From assembly GCA_016584305.1 (NCBI GenBank), contig JACEEZ010019117.1, positions 879,109 through 943,108 of the forward strand: a stretch of 64,000 nucleotides of DNA, read 5' to 3'. The notes under the pieces are model-generated. The model was not told the origin of the DNA and searched no databases. It saw nothing but the letters and a program-made list of their open reading frames with translations. Made by a program: the position numbers and the translations under genes. Each line of letters starts with the position of its first letter. Position 1 is the first letter of the stretch. Positions 1-10,494 of this stretch are shown piece after piece. The DNA is from Chionoecetes opilio (taxonomy: Eukaryota > Arthropoda > Malacostraca > Decapoda > Majidae).

Positions 1-92
1 TATTGTGTTTGCTATAATGGAACAATTTTCTTTAAGTACATTTGTGAAGGAGCCATCAATAGAGTTTCTGAAAAATTGTAGGATCAACAAAG

Positions 93-2651
93 ATGGACTG
101 GAGTAACTTAGCAAAAGAGTATGGGATACCTTGTCAATCTACGATGAGGAAATCAGAGTTACAGAGTGTTGTAATTAAAGTGTTAGTGGGGGCTTCAGTG
201 CTTCCATCAGCCGCTCTTCAAACTTGTGATGATGATGTATCTGACTTCATAATTCTAAAGAAATTAGAGATGGAAGAAGCAGAGAAGAATAGGGAAGAAG
301 CAGAGAAGAATAGGGAAGAAGCAGAGAAGAATAGGGAGCATGAGCTCAGAAAGCTGCAGCTAGAACATGATTTAATGATGTCAAGAATCTCTGAGAACCC
401 TAATTTAGATAACAGTACAAAGTTTGATGTAACTAAGCAGTCCAGGCTGATTCCTCTTTTTGATGAGACTGATCCAGATGAGTTTTTCATTCAGTTTGAA
501 AAAGTTGCCGATGTTTTACAATGGCCTAAACAGTACTGGACAGTGTTGGTACAGTCAGTCGTCACTGGTAAAGCACGGTCAGTTTACATCTCGCTTGACC
601 ATATTAAATGCAGAGATTATGAAGTAGTCAACCAGAGTATTCTTGACAGCTACGATCTTGTTCCTGAAGCATATAGGCAAAGATTTCGAGCACTGAGGAA
701 GGATGGGAATCTGTCTTATGTAGAATTTGCTTATGAAAAAGAAAGATTGTTTCACAGGTGGCTCAATACAACAAAGATTACATCCTTTGAGGAACTTAAG
801 CAACTTGTTCTGTTAGAGGAGTTTAAGAGCTCTGTGCCCCACGATGTTAAGCTATATTTAGAAGAAAAGGAGGCGAATACTCTTACACAGGCTGCCACAC
901 TCTCGGAAAATTATGCACTGACTCATAGAATATATAATTCCAGGTCACAGGGTTCTGATGGACCAGATCGTTGGAATGTACAAGACTCCCGCACGCAGGG
1001 TGGTAAGCCAAGTGGTGTATTCAGCAAGGTGGATGACTCCCAGAGTATTAAACAATATGCATGTGGCCCTAATATAGTAGGAGTGAAGTTTGACAAAGCC
1101 GCTGACTCAGGTAAGAGTTTTGGTTTCAGCAGTCATGTAACATGTTATTATTGCAAGATTCGTGGCCACATTGTTTCCCAATGCCCTAAGTTAAAGGCTA
1201 AGCAATATCAGTTTAAAGAGGAGAAACCTCCTGTAATAAACCATGTGGATAAATTTGACCCTACTTCGGTTAGTGACTTTAGTGAGAATTGTTTGCCGGC
1301 AGACTCGTTTAAGCCTTTCATATTCGAAGGTTTTGTGTCTGCGAGTGATACTAGTGACACTGAATATCCTGTTCAAGTTTTGCGAGACACTGGAGCATCC
1401 CAGAGTGTTATTTTAAGGGATTCCGTTCCATTTATAGAAAATCACCTCACGGGTGATTCTCTTGAGTGCATCTTGCTTCAGGGTTTCGGTGGAATTGTGA
1501 AGTTACCATTGTGCAGACTGTATTTAAGCACTGGTTTAGTATCTCAGTATGTCACAGTAGGTGTTAAAAATTCACTTCCTGTTGAAGGAGTTTCATTCCT
1601 GATGGGAAATGATTTAGCTGGGAATAAGATTGTGCCTCACCCCATCGTTACTTCTGTACCTTCAGCCGAGAACAACACAGCAGAGTTAGAAAGGAAATAC
1701 CCCGGGTTGTTCACTGCGTGTGCAGTCACATGTAGTATGAGTTCTGAAGCTGAAGTTCCCCATGCTAGAGAAGACCGCTTGTTTGATAGTGAGGATACTG
1801 AGGATTTAAGTCTCGCTAGTTTATATGACTTAAATGACGAATTCGAAGCTAAGTGTGTTAAAAGTGGAGATTCACTAGAACCTAATATCATGAGTAGTGT
1901 ATCTGTGACTAGGGATATGTTGATCAAGGCTCAGAATGAAGATCCAGAACTACGTGAATTATTTAACAGAGCTGAAGACGACGATGGTGTAAAGGATCAC
2001 TGTTTTTATGTTAAAGGTGGTGTTCTTATGAGGAAATTTCGTCCAGTCGATGTTCCTGCTGACGCCACGTGGGCGGAGACTCATCAGCTAGTCATTCCTG
2101 TTTGCTATAGAAGAGTGGTAATGAGTCTCGCTCATGACGGTATAGGAGGTCATTTGGGTGTTAATAAAACATATAATAAGGTCTTGCATCATTTCTTCTG
2201 GCCAAAAATGAAGAAAGACGTAGCTCAGTTTTGCAAGACTTGTCACATTGGCCAATTATCCGGTAAGCCTAATCAAGTTATTCCTCCTGCACCACTCTGT
2301 CCCATTCCAGTGACCCAGGAACCATTTACTAAGTTAATCATAGATTGTGTTGGGCCTCTCCCAAAAACTCGCAGTGGTAACCAGTATTTACTAACCCTAA
2401 TGTGTGCAGCCACCAGATACCCTGAAGCAATTCCTTTGCGAAAGATTACCTCACAAGCAATTATCCAAGCACTAACAAAGTTTTTTACCCAGTATGGCAT
2501 TCCAAAGGAAATACAGTCGGATCAAGGGTCAACTTTTACCTCAGGTTTATTCCAGCAGGCTATGCAATACCTGGGAGTCCAACAGTACCTCGCTGCTGCT
2601 TACCATCCTGAGTCGCAGGGAGCCTTAGAGAGGTTCCACCAGACCCAATAA
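93..2651 (+). pseudogene. Gag-protease-integrase (N-terminal part) of the LTR retrotransposon
   Basis: This 852-codon reading frame starts at the first ATG after several stops. Residues about 57-85 form a charged coiled coil with three copies of EEAEKNR, encoded by a 21-bp tandem repeat. A CCHC zinc knuckle (C-X2-C-X4-H-X4-C) lies at residues 351-364, marking nucleocapsid. DTGAS at about 432 is the aspartic protease active site. From about 681 there is an HHCC integrase zinc finger, followed by the DDE core: D at about 751, D810 and E846 with the standard X35 spacing between the last two. The frame ends in a stop just after the catalytic glutamate, and the integrase continues in another frame from 2656, so a one-base frameshift interrupts the protein. 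Gag and core residues look intact; the element is recently decayed. Confidence 0.88.
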
Positions 2652-2655
2652 ATCT

Positions 2656-4011
2656 ATGTTACGCAAGTATGCCTTAGAACAGGAGAAAGACTGGGATGAA
2701 GGAGTACATTTATTGTTATTTGCAATAAGGGAAAGTAGGCAAGAATCTTTAGGGTTTAGTCCATTTCAACTTGTGTTTGGGCACGAGGTCAGAGGACCTC
2801 TTAAGGTATTGAAAGAGACTTGGTTAGATGTTGATTCTCCTGTGCCCTTGTTAACTCAAGTTAAAAAGTTTAATGATAGGTTGAAATTTGTTAGTGAAGT
2901 GGCACGTGACAATCTGAAAGTTGCACAAACAAAAATGAAGTCAAGATATGATGAAAAAGTACTGCTCAGAGAGTTCGAGCCTGGTGATTTAGTTTTAACT
3001 TTCTTACCCATACACAAGAGTCCCTTACAAGCTAAATTCTTTGGACCTTTTGAAGTAAAAGAGAAAATTGGTGAAGTTAATTATATCATTAAAACACCAG
3101 GTAGAAGGAAGTCTGAAAGAAAAGTCCATGTGAACATGTTAAAACGGTATCATCTAAGAGAGCCTGACAAAGTAGCCCTACCCCATTGTGTTCAGGCGGC
3201 TTTGATGCAAAATTATTTTATGCTGGATAAACAAGAAATTGATGTAGATGTTGGTAAAGAAGTGAAACTGACCAATTCGATGACGTTAGCTAACATCAAT
3301 GAAAAATTGCAGCATCTGTCATTGGAGCAGGCTGAGGATATGCGACAGTTGCGGAACGAACACCCTCAACTGTTTTCTGATGTTCCTAGGCTGTGCACCC
3401 TGGTCCAACACGATGTACAGCTGATGGACAATGCATCCTCCTGCAGGCAAGGACCCTACCGCATGAATCCAAGCAAGAAGGACGTCATGAAGGTAGAAGT
3501 GGATTTCCTCCTGCAGCACGGTCTGGCTGAGCCAAGCGATAGTGAGTGGGCGTCTCCATGCCTGCTGGTACCCAAGGCTGGCGGTGGGTACCGTATGTGC
3601 ACTGACTACCGCAAGGTTAACCAGCTCACCATCCCGGACTCCTTTCCGCTTCCCAGAGTCGACGACATAATTGATAATATAGGAAGTGCGAAATATGTCA
3701 GCAAGTTGGATCTTCTACGAGGCTACTACCAAATAGAACTGACAGAGAGAGCCAAGAAGATCTCTGCCTTCATCACACCCGAGGTGTTGTACGCATACAG
3801 AGTCATGCCGTTTGGTATGCGCAACGCTCCTGCTACTTTTCAAAGACTTATGAATATGGTGACAAGAGGACTGGAAGTCGTGCAAGTTTACTTGGACGAC
3901 TTGGTAATCTACAGCGAGTCGTGGGAGGAGCATATGCACTATTTACTGGTTTGGCTGACGCAGGGCTCACTGTCAACCTGCACAAGAGTGAGTGGGGGAA
4001 AGCCAAAATAG
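2656..4011 (+). pseudogene. Integrase C-terminus plus reverse transcriptase
   Basis: The first ~60 residues complete the integrase core. A GPF-containing C-terminal module typical of Gypsy integrases (GPY/F module) follows at about residues 130-170. Without any gap the frame runs into a Gypsy RT: template-grip and finger motifs around residues 280-345 and YLDD at 412-415, the polymerase active site. After the RT palm the frame shifts near 3930-3950, and the closing ~20 residues are out-of-frame sequence. The continuous link from integrase module to RT shows that the unusual domain order is a property of the element and not a junction of two elements. From about 3,340 the base composition turns visibly GC-richer than in gag and integrase. 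Confidence 0.87.
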
Positions 4012-4361
4012 CCTTCCTAGGCCATGTAGTGGGTGGCGGGCAAGTATCCACCGTTGCATCAAAGGTTGAAGCCATCCACAACTTCCCCCTACCCGACAAC
4101 CGCAAAGCTGTAATGAGGTTTTTGGGTATGGCTGGCTACTACAGAAAGTTTTGCAAGAACTTCTCTACAATTGCTTCACCCCTCACCAGCTTGATCTGCC
4201 CGAAAACAAAGTTCCGTTGGACTCCAGAGTGTCAAGCTGCCTTTGACAATATTCGTAGTCTCCTCTCCAGTGCTCCTGTTTTACGTGCTCCAAGCTTCAA
4301 TCAACAGTTCATCCTTCAAGTGGACGCTAGCGACTCGGGCGCAGGAGCAGTTTTACTATAA
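3921..4361 (+). pseudogene. RT thumb/connection and start of RNase H
   Basis: This segment continues the polyprotein in a different frame. The first residues overlap the end of the RT palm. It then carries the Gypsy connection region (FLGHVV, then GMAGYYRKF) and the start of RNase H, ending at DASDSGAGAVLL, which holds the first catalytic aspartate. A stop follows at once where the family normally continues, so there is a further frameshift at about 4360. No independent start is expected; the ATG at 3921 is an internal codon or out of frame. Confidence 0.82.
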
Positions 4362-4700
4362 GATCATGAAGGTGTGCTACACCCATTATGTTACTCATCC
4401 GCAAAGTTTAAGAAACATCAACGGAATTATGCAACCATCGAAAAAGAACTATTAGCTTTGGTCATTGCTTTGGAGAAGTAAGATGTCTATTTGAATGGTG
4501 CCGTTCAGCCTACCATAGTGTACAGTGATCATAATCCTATACAGTTTTTGACAAAGATGAAAAATAAGAATCAGAGGTTATTGCGTTGGGCATTATTGCT
4601 AGAACAGTATAATACTGCCATACGCCATATTAAAGGCAAAGATAATATAATTACCGATGCACTCTCACGAGTTTTTCAACAGTTTTCGGGAAAAGATTAA
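4362..4700 (+). pseudogene. RNase H C-terminal half, frameshifted
   Basis: Between 4362 and 4490 short pieces of the RNase H domain can be followed in other frames. From 4491 an open stretch carries YSDHNPIQFL and then HIKGKDNIITDALSR, the classical end of Gypsy RNase H (a D-H pair and a final D-A-LSR). The stop is at 4698-4700. About 36 bases later comes the 3' LTR. As integrase lies upstream in this element, RNase H is the last domain, which fits the short distance to the LTR. Confidence 0.8.
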
Positions 4701-4725
4701 TATTGTAGCCTTTTAATCTTTTCTT

Positions 4726-4736
4726 AAGAGGGGGAG
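4726..4736 (+). promoter_or_regulatory. Polypurine tract (plus-strand primer)
   Basis: The purine run AAGAGGGGGAG lies immediately before the LTR terminus TGTTA. In LTR retrotransposons this RNase H-resistant tract primes plus-strand DNA synthesis. Its position defines the LTR start. Confidence 0.75.
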
Positions 4737-5219
4737 TGTTATGAGTTACTATATTTACATGGTTGATTGTGCATAGGTTGTTAGCATTCAGTGGTTAGTG
4801 GTTCGAGTACGTTCACGAGTGGTTCGAGTGGTTCACCATCGAGACGATACGAACCGTCTTCCGGCTGCCTGGATGAAGAGCAGGCAGTCAGTGCTGTGGT
4901 GTGTTAACGGGAGGAAGTGGTAGCCTGTGTGCAACTGTTAAGTATTCGCCTCTACATTTATTTCTGTGTAGAGTGAGTGTATGTTATTTAGAGCTATGTA
5001 TTAGGGGGGCACAAGACACGTAGTTGATGTAGGTTGTGTTGTGTATTGCTTTGCTTGTTTCACTAGATTTAAGTTGTCACTGTAAATATATGCACTAAAG
5101 TATCTTCATTTTATATTAACCCTTGTTGTTCGTTACTAGTTGACTGGGACTTAAAGTGAGCAGAATTATTTTGTGTTTCTTTATGTTACGACGTAAAGAA
5201 CCAAGGCCAGGTCGTAACA
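4737..5219 (+). repeat. 3' LTR (483 bp)
   Basis: It begins TGTTATGAG and ends GTCGTAACA, giving TG...CA ends with a 5-bp inverted terminus (TGTTA/TAACA). A polypurine tract sits just before it. Inside, GTGGTTCGAGT-like motifs repeat at about 4798-4835. The downstream neighbour is RTE LINE sequence with no gap. The 5' LTR is not in the window, so identity between LTRs and the target duplication cannot be checked here. Confidence 0.75.
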
Positions 5220-6200
5220 GGCAGGTGTATCCAGCTTCTTTCCTGTGAATACAGGAGTGAGGCAAGAGTGCGTCCTTGCCCCATCACTTTTCAACGCTTG
5301 TATGGACTGGGTATTGGACAAAGTTGTAGATCAAAGTGATTGTGGAGCATCCGTCGGCAACACCAAGATCACTGATCTTGTTTTTGCCGATGATGCAGTA
5401 ATCTTTGCTGAGTCGCTGGAGGTCTTGGTGATGGCTCTCGAGGCGCTGCACGAGGAGGCAAAGCCTTTGGGACTTGAGGTCTCCTGGCTCAAGACCAAGG
5501 TCCAGGTGTTTGGAGACTTACTAGATGAAGCATTACAGTCTGTTCATGCGTGTGGCGAGGACATTGAGATCTTGGAAAGTTTTACATACTTTGGTAGCGC
5601 AGTCCATAATGACGGCGGGTCACGTCAAGAAGCCTTACGGCGGATTGGCATAGCCCACGGTGTTATGGACTCGCTCAGCGGGAGTATTTGGCGTTGTCGG
5701 TACCTATGCAGGAGGACAAAGATCCGGATCTTCAAGTCGATTGTGATCCCTGTCTTACTCTATGGTTGTGAGACATGGACACTAAATAGTGACTTGAAGA
5801 GACGAATCAATGCCTTTGGTAATAAGTGTCTTCGCAGAATCATGGGGTATCGCTGGGATGATTACGTGTCAAATCAGCGATTGCACCGTGAGACTGAATC
5901 GAGGCCTATTACCTACATAGTCCGTCAGCGCCAACTTCGGCTATATGGGCATGTGGCACGCTACCCTGAAACCGATTCTTCCCATCGGGTTGTATCTGTA
6001 AGAGACAATCCGGCGTGGAGGAGGCCAAGGGGGCGCCCACAAGGCTCGTGGCTGGGGCAAGTTGATGTTTCTTGTCGAGAGCTGCTTGGTATGGGAAAGG
6101 AGTCTGCATGGGAACTCGCGCGTGGTGACCCCCGGGAGTGGCGTCGTAGGGTGGGCGAGGCGACGCGCCCCCCGGCGTATGCCCCCAATGATTGATTGAT
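5220..6200 (+). pseudogene. RTE-type LINE, 3' part of ORF2 (copy 1)
   Basis: An open frame from 5245 to 6195 (316 codons) begins inside the RT, near NTGVRQ.CVLAPSLF. It contains the FADDA active site at about residues 48-52, the tail motif LLYGCETWTLNSDLKRR, and a basic C-terminus. The stop codon lies within a (TGAT)n tail, as in RTE-clade LINEs, which have almost no 3' UTR and end in short tandem repeats. The 5' boundary coincides with the end of the 3' LTR. The LTR element therefore probably inserted into this LINE, whose upstream half would lie outside the window. Clade assignment is by motif recognition. Confidence 0.8.
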
Positions 6201-6434
6201 TGAGACACATCAGTTTCACGTTTTAAAAACAGCAATCTTAAGTATAACAATTTCAAGTAACAGAATAGATATTCCCAAGATTTAAAGACAAATATAAATT
6301 AAATTATGAACAAAAATTTCCTTATTGATTTCATGGTATTTAAAGTATGCAAAATAATAGCAATCTCGATACCGTTGTTAAATAAATTTGTAGTACATCT
6401 ACTTAATGAAACACTAATATTATATATGAGGGAT
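6201..6434. other. Intergenic spacer between LINE copies
   Basis: The first ~80 bases are repeated almost exactly after LINE copy 2 (7611-7686), which shows that LINE plus flank was duplicated as one block. The remainder is AT-rich and I see no gene in it. Confidence 0.6.
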
Positions 6435-7610
6435 GAAAAGCGCTTCGTGTCCTGGTGGAACGCCGACGTGAGTTTCGACAGGGGATGCTTGCAGCCTATG
6501 TTGATCTCAAGAAGGCGTTTGACTCAGTGCATCGTGAGTCAATCTGGGATCTTCTGCGACTTCGAGGGATTCCTGCAGGGACTATTGGTTTGATAACTGG
6601 TCTGTATTCTGGGACTGAGAGTGCTGTGAAGTGTGGGGCAGGTGTATCCAGCTTCTTTCTTGTGAATACAGGAGTGAGGCAAGGGTGCGTCCTTGCCCCA
6701 TCACTTTTCAACGCTTGTATGGACTGGGTATTGGACAAGGTTGTAGATCAAAGTGATTGTGGAGCATCCGTCGGCAACACCAAGATCACTGATCTTGTTT
6801 TTGCCGATGATGCAGTAATCTTTACTGAGTCGCTGGAGGTCCTGGTGATGGCTCTCGAGGCGCTGCACGAGGAGGCAAAGCCTTTGGGACTTGAGGTCTC
6901 CTGGCTCAAGACCAAGGTCCAGGTGTTTGGAGATTTACTAGATGAAGCAGTACAGTCTGTTCATGCGTGTGGCGAGGACATTGAGATCTTGGAAAGTTTT
7001 ACATACTTTGGTAGCGCAGTCCATAATGACGGCGGGTCACGTCAAGAAGTCTTACGGCGGATTGGCATAGCCCACGGTGTTATGGACTCGCTCAGCGGGA
7101 GTATTTGGCGTTGTTGGTACCTGTGCAGGAGGACAAAGATCCGGATCTTCAAGTCGCTTGTGATCCCTGTCTTACTCTATGGTTGTGAGACATGGACACT
7201 AAATAGTGACTTGAAGAGACGAATCAATGCCTTTGGTAATAAGTGTCTTCGCAGAATCATGGGGTATCGCTGGGATGATTACGTGTCAAATCAGCGACGG
7301 AATCGAGGCCTATTACCTGCATAGTCCGTCAGCGCCAACTTCGGCTATATGGGCATGTGGCACGCTACCCTGAAACCGATCCTTCCCATCGGGTTGTATC
7401 TGTAAGAGACAATCCGGCGTGGAGGAGGCCAAGGGGGCGCCCACAAGGCTCGTGGCTGGGGCAAGTTGATGTTTCTTGTCGAGAGCTGCTTGGTATGGGA
7501 AAGGAGCCTGCATGGGAACTCGCGCGTGGTGACCCCCGGGAGTGGCGTCGTAGGGTGGGCGAGGCGACGCGCCCCCCGGCGTATGCCCCCAATGATTGAT
7601 TGATTGAGAC
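6435..7610 (+). pseudogene. RTE-type LINE, 3' part of ORF2 (copy 2, frameshifted)
   Basis: This copy starts further upstream than copy 1, with the RT motif YVDLKKAFDSVHR near residue 16 of the frame from 6455, followed by the palm, FADDA and the CETWT tail. The frame breaks near 7298: compared with copy 1 a net 13 bases are missing where 16 bases are replaced by 3. The C-terminal part continues in another frame from about 7357 to 7599 and ends in the same (TGAT)n tail. Over the shared part the two copies differ at only a few scattered bases. Confidence 0.8.
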
Positions 7611-7691
7611 ACATCAGTTTCACGTTTTAAAAACAGCGATCTTAAGTATAACAATTTCAAGTAACAGAATAGATATTCCCAAGATTCAAGA

Positions 7692-7844
7692 GCTCCACGC
7701 CGGATTGTCTCTCTAACAGATACAACCCGATGGGAAGGACCGGTTTCAGGGTAGCGTGCCACAATATAGCCGAAGTTGGCGCTGACGGACTATGCAGGAA
7801 ATAGGTCTCGATTCAGTCTCACGGTGCAATCGCTGATTTGACAC
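7692..7844 (-). pseudogene. Inverted fragment of the same RTE-type LINE (copy 3)
   Basis: The sequence is the reverse complement of about 150 bases near the ORF2 3' end of copies 1 and 2. It starts within the ATCCGGCGTGGAG region and ends in the GTGTCAAATCAGCG region. It retains the bases missing from copy 2, so it did not derive from copy 2. It abuts the duplicated flank of copy 2, giving a tail-to-tail arrangement. Confidence 0.8.
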
Positions 7845-8753
7845 ACACAAAACGTAAGATAGTCAAATCCTTCGTCATAAAGACTGTGATTAATGTGTTA
7901 GTCACTACTATATCATGTATACGGACTATCCTTACTTCTGTTTATCAAAGATTTACTCTTTGTGAAATATTTTGAATACAACACTGATTCTGTACCAATA
8001 CACTAATGATCATGATAATTTATTTTAAGTCTTAGTAAAACGGCGGTTCTTTGAAAGCATTTATTCATATTGCGACGCTTGGCATTTTTTTCCGAAATAT
8101 TGCCAAGTACCACTTTTATTTGGTGTTACATACGGCGTTTAACTTTCAGCTCAATGGTAATGAGTTGAAAACTGATGAAGATTAAATAAATAATTGGCGC
8201 AAATGTGATTTGGTTCGGTTCAACATGCTACAGAGAAGAGATACTGAGAAGAGAATATCAATATCCATCTTCATTATCATATGCTGTGCAGTAGTGCCGC
8301 GGCTCCCTGAAGAAAAATCAAGTACCGTGCCTGTGATAGCATCACAAGACATCACCAGGGCTCATAGTGTTCCACAAGGGATCCTCGCAGTCTTAAACAA
8401 CAACAGCAACATAATAGTGCCGCGGCCAGCCAGACTTATGGCACTCTGACCTGGGGGGAGATGCTGAGAAGTGCCTTAGAGGTAAGGCGAACTGAGCGCC
8501 TTAAACATCTTCAGGCGCTTTTGTAACGGCCCGGCTAAGGCACTGGCTAAGGCCTATGTAAAGACGATATTTCAGGCGTCTTTGCCTTGCCTTACACCTC
8601 CAACGCCGTAGGTGTTGGGCGTGGTCCGAGAATCCTACTAGCCAATCACGTTGCCTGTCTGAGCGCCGCTTAGGCAGCTTCGACCAATCACAAGGCTTGA
8701 ACACTTCTCCGCCGAAACAATAATTTTTGTGCCTCCCTCCCTCACCAAACACT
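7845..8753. other. Unassigned sequence
   Basis: I see no gene here. Segment 8478-8607 contains a weak inverted repeat (GGTAAGGCG... and ...CCTTGCCTTAC) rich in AAGGC/GCCTT and may be a degenerate MITE. Confidence 0.4.
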
Positions 8754-9427
8754 ATAAAGCCGCTGTCACACGAGCAACTTTTCCGTCAATATTCAGCAAA
8801 GGCAATACCTTGCCGTGTTTTGGTCACACGGACTTTCACAGAGGTAGCCGAGTTTTAAAGGCAATTTCTATCGTATCTGAAGAAGCGTCTTTGGAAAAAT
8901 AGGGAGAAATAGGGAGAAACTGGTTCACAAATAGGGTGGTGAATGATTGAAATGGATTCTTGTGTATAGAAGCGCGTCAGACATCAAACATCAAACATTC
9001 AAACATCAAAGTGATCAACAATAAGTTGGTCCAGTTCAATATCCCCTAAAATATTCAGTTATTAATAGACAGTCAACAAAGAAAATAGAAAACCATCTCT
9101 AACTCATGTAAATTTTCCTAAGTGTATTATATCCTTCAAAATGCTTTGAAAAATGTACAAGAATGTACAAGACTTCACAATTCGTCTTGTAATCGGTTCT
9201 TGCCACTATGTAGCTATTTATTTCAGCTTCTGTATATTGAATTAGAGCGTACATTAAAAATGAATGTCAAATTATAGGCGTTGGTGGTGGGAATTTCCGG
9301 GAATTTTCAGCCAAGAACACCAACATATTCGTCTTGACTTTTTGTCGGCAATTTTAGCCGACTTGAGGCCGCTTTGGTCTTTCTGGCTAAATATTGCCGG
9401 AAAAAGTGCTCGTGTGACCGCGGCTTA
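8754..9427. mobile_element. MITE with ~50-bp terminal inverted repeats
   Basis: The left end (TAAAGCCGCTGTCACACGAG...) and the reverse complement of the right end (TAAGCCGCGGTCACACGAG...) match imperfectly for about 50 bp, giving a 674-bp element without coding capacity. A related terminus (GGCCGCTGGCACACGAGCG) is found at about 59,033. Target duplication is unclear; TTA-type flanks are possible. Superfamily is not assigned. The interior carries a fragment of a CR1-like LINE. Confidence 0.65.
8880..8955 (+). repeat. CR1-like LINE fragment inside the MITE
   Basis: The stretch including ACTGGTTCACAAATAGGG and the following GTGGTGAATG matches the C-terminal coding part of the LINE at 10,495-11,225 (around 11,005-11,050). 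It contains a short duplication (ATAGGGAGAA twice). Only this small internal piece is present. Confidence 0.65.
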
Positions 9428-9906
9428 AGGCGAGCAGAGAGCTTCACCGAGAGGTGTCACTCGGGCCGCGCCATTTTGGATTATGAACCGGTGGCGCCGC
9501 CAAGCGGAAGAGGGGGCGCGTGTCAAAATATCATTACTGTGCACGGTGTTGTGCTTTTTCTATACCCCCCAAGACGCAAATATATGTAGTATTACGTTAA
9601 AATAATGAACTGAAGTGGTATTGATGGATGTATTTTTTTGTTATTAAATTTTTTGTTCCTTTTATATTTTATACAGAAGCCCCGTCATTCCAATAAATTG
9701 TCTCCAATCTCAGTACCCTCTCCCATCCACACACATTTTTTTTGTTGAGGTGAGGTTATTTCCATGGCTTGTCCATGCATGTACTGGCAAGGCCTACATT
9801 TTACCCTATGATGGGCATATACTGTCTTCTGATTGATTGATGATTAATTGTTTGTACAATCTATCATATGGTTTCCAGCAGAAATTATGGAGGAAGTTCC
9901 CTCTCC
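9428..9906. other. Unassigned sequence
   Basis: I see no gene. A TGATTGATTGATGATTAATT run at 9832-9851 resembles the tail of the RTE LINEs, but no LINE coding sequence precedes it. Confidence 0.35.
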
Positions 9907-10122
9907 CTTGGAATGATGGATGATGGGTGATGGGTGGGGGGGTGATGGGTAATGGGTAATGGGTGGGGTGTGATGGGTGATGGGTAATTAATGGGTGGGT
10001 TGCGATGGGTGGGGGGTGATGGGTAATGGGTGGGGTGTGATGGGTGGGGGTGATGGGTAATGGGTGGGGGGTGATGGGTAATGGGTGGGGTGTGATGGGT
10101 GATGGGTGGGGGGTGAGTCTTA
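9907..10122 (+). repeat. G-rich minisatellite (GGGTGATGGGTAATGGG type)
   Basis: Tandem variants of TGATGGGTAATGGGTGGGG run through the segment with variable unit length. Runs of three or more G recur every 4-8 bases. Related arrays occur at 11,255-11,485 (same strand) and at 31,590-31,770 and 32,170-32,410 (opposite strand). Confidence 0.9.
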
Positions 10123-10494
10123 ACAGGCACAACGATGGCAAGTGAGTGAATGGGTGATAGGTGAATTAGAGAATTATATATATTTTTTTTACAAGGCGAA
10201 AATTCCACTATCTTAAAGTCTCATGCTTAGAATGATCCCTATGTTTACCTGCTAATATGGTTAACTATGATAAAATACAACTTAAATTTAGAAGAAGCGT
10301 AGTATTCCCTTCTCCTGGCATCAAATATCAGTCAGTAAGCAGCAAGGGGTCAGGATTTTTCACCTCGTTAAAAAGAAAACAGAGTATAGTGAGTGAGAGG
10401 TAATCGGTGACTGTGTTCTTTAATACTGATTGCCACACATGTATCCATTCCTCTGCTGTTGGTTTTGCCTTTTATATTACGTATGTGTATAATA
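10123..10494. other. Unassigned sequence
   Basis: No gene is visible in this AT-rich stretch between the minisatellite and the CR1-type LINE. Confidence 0.4.

Larger units (their letters stand above)
1..5219 (+). mobile_element. LTR retrotransposon, Gypsy-type RT with integrase upstream (5' LTR outside window)
   Basis: The order read along the plus strand is gag, aspartic protease, integrase, integrase C-terminal module, reverse transcriptase, RNase H, polypurine tract and 3' LTR. The RT and integrase resemble Ty3/Gypsy, but integrase precedes RT, as in Ty1/Copia. Among known families this matches the Gmr1-like group of Gypsy elements. Reading frame is lost around 2645-2655, 3930-3950, 4360 and 4490, so this copy cannot make a full polyprotein. 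Positions 1-92 look like leader with stops in the gag frame. The 5' LTR and primer binding site lie upstream of the window. The downstream flank continues directly as RTE LINE sequence, so the element probably inserted into that LINE. Confidence 0.88.

Noticed and set aside
4790..4840. tRNA-like TTCGAGT motifs in the 3' LTR
   Set aside because: There is no matching A box or cloverleaf; they are short internal LTR repeats.
8210..8752. Short frames around 8.2-8.75 kb
   Set aside because: No conserved motif, splice signals or similarity seen; likely chance frames.
9806..10208. Pro/His/Thr-rich minus-strand frames over the minisatellite (also 11.1-11.8, 31.3-32.3 kb)
   Set aside because: They are produced by the repeat units; no start context or conserved domain.
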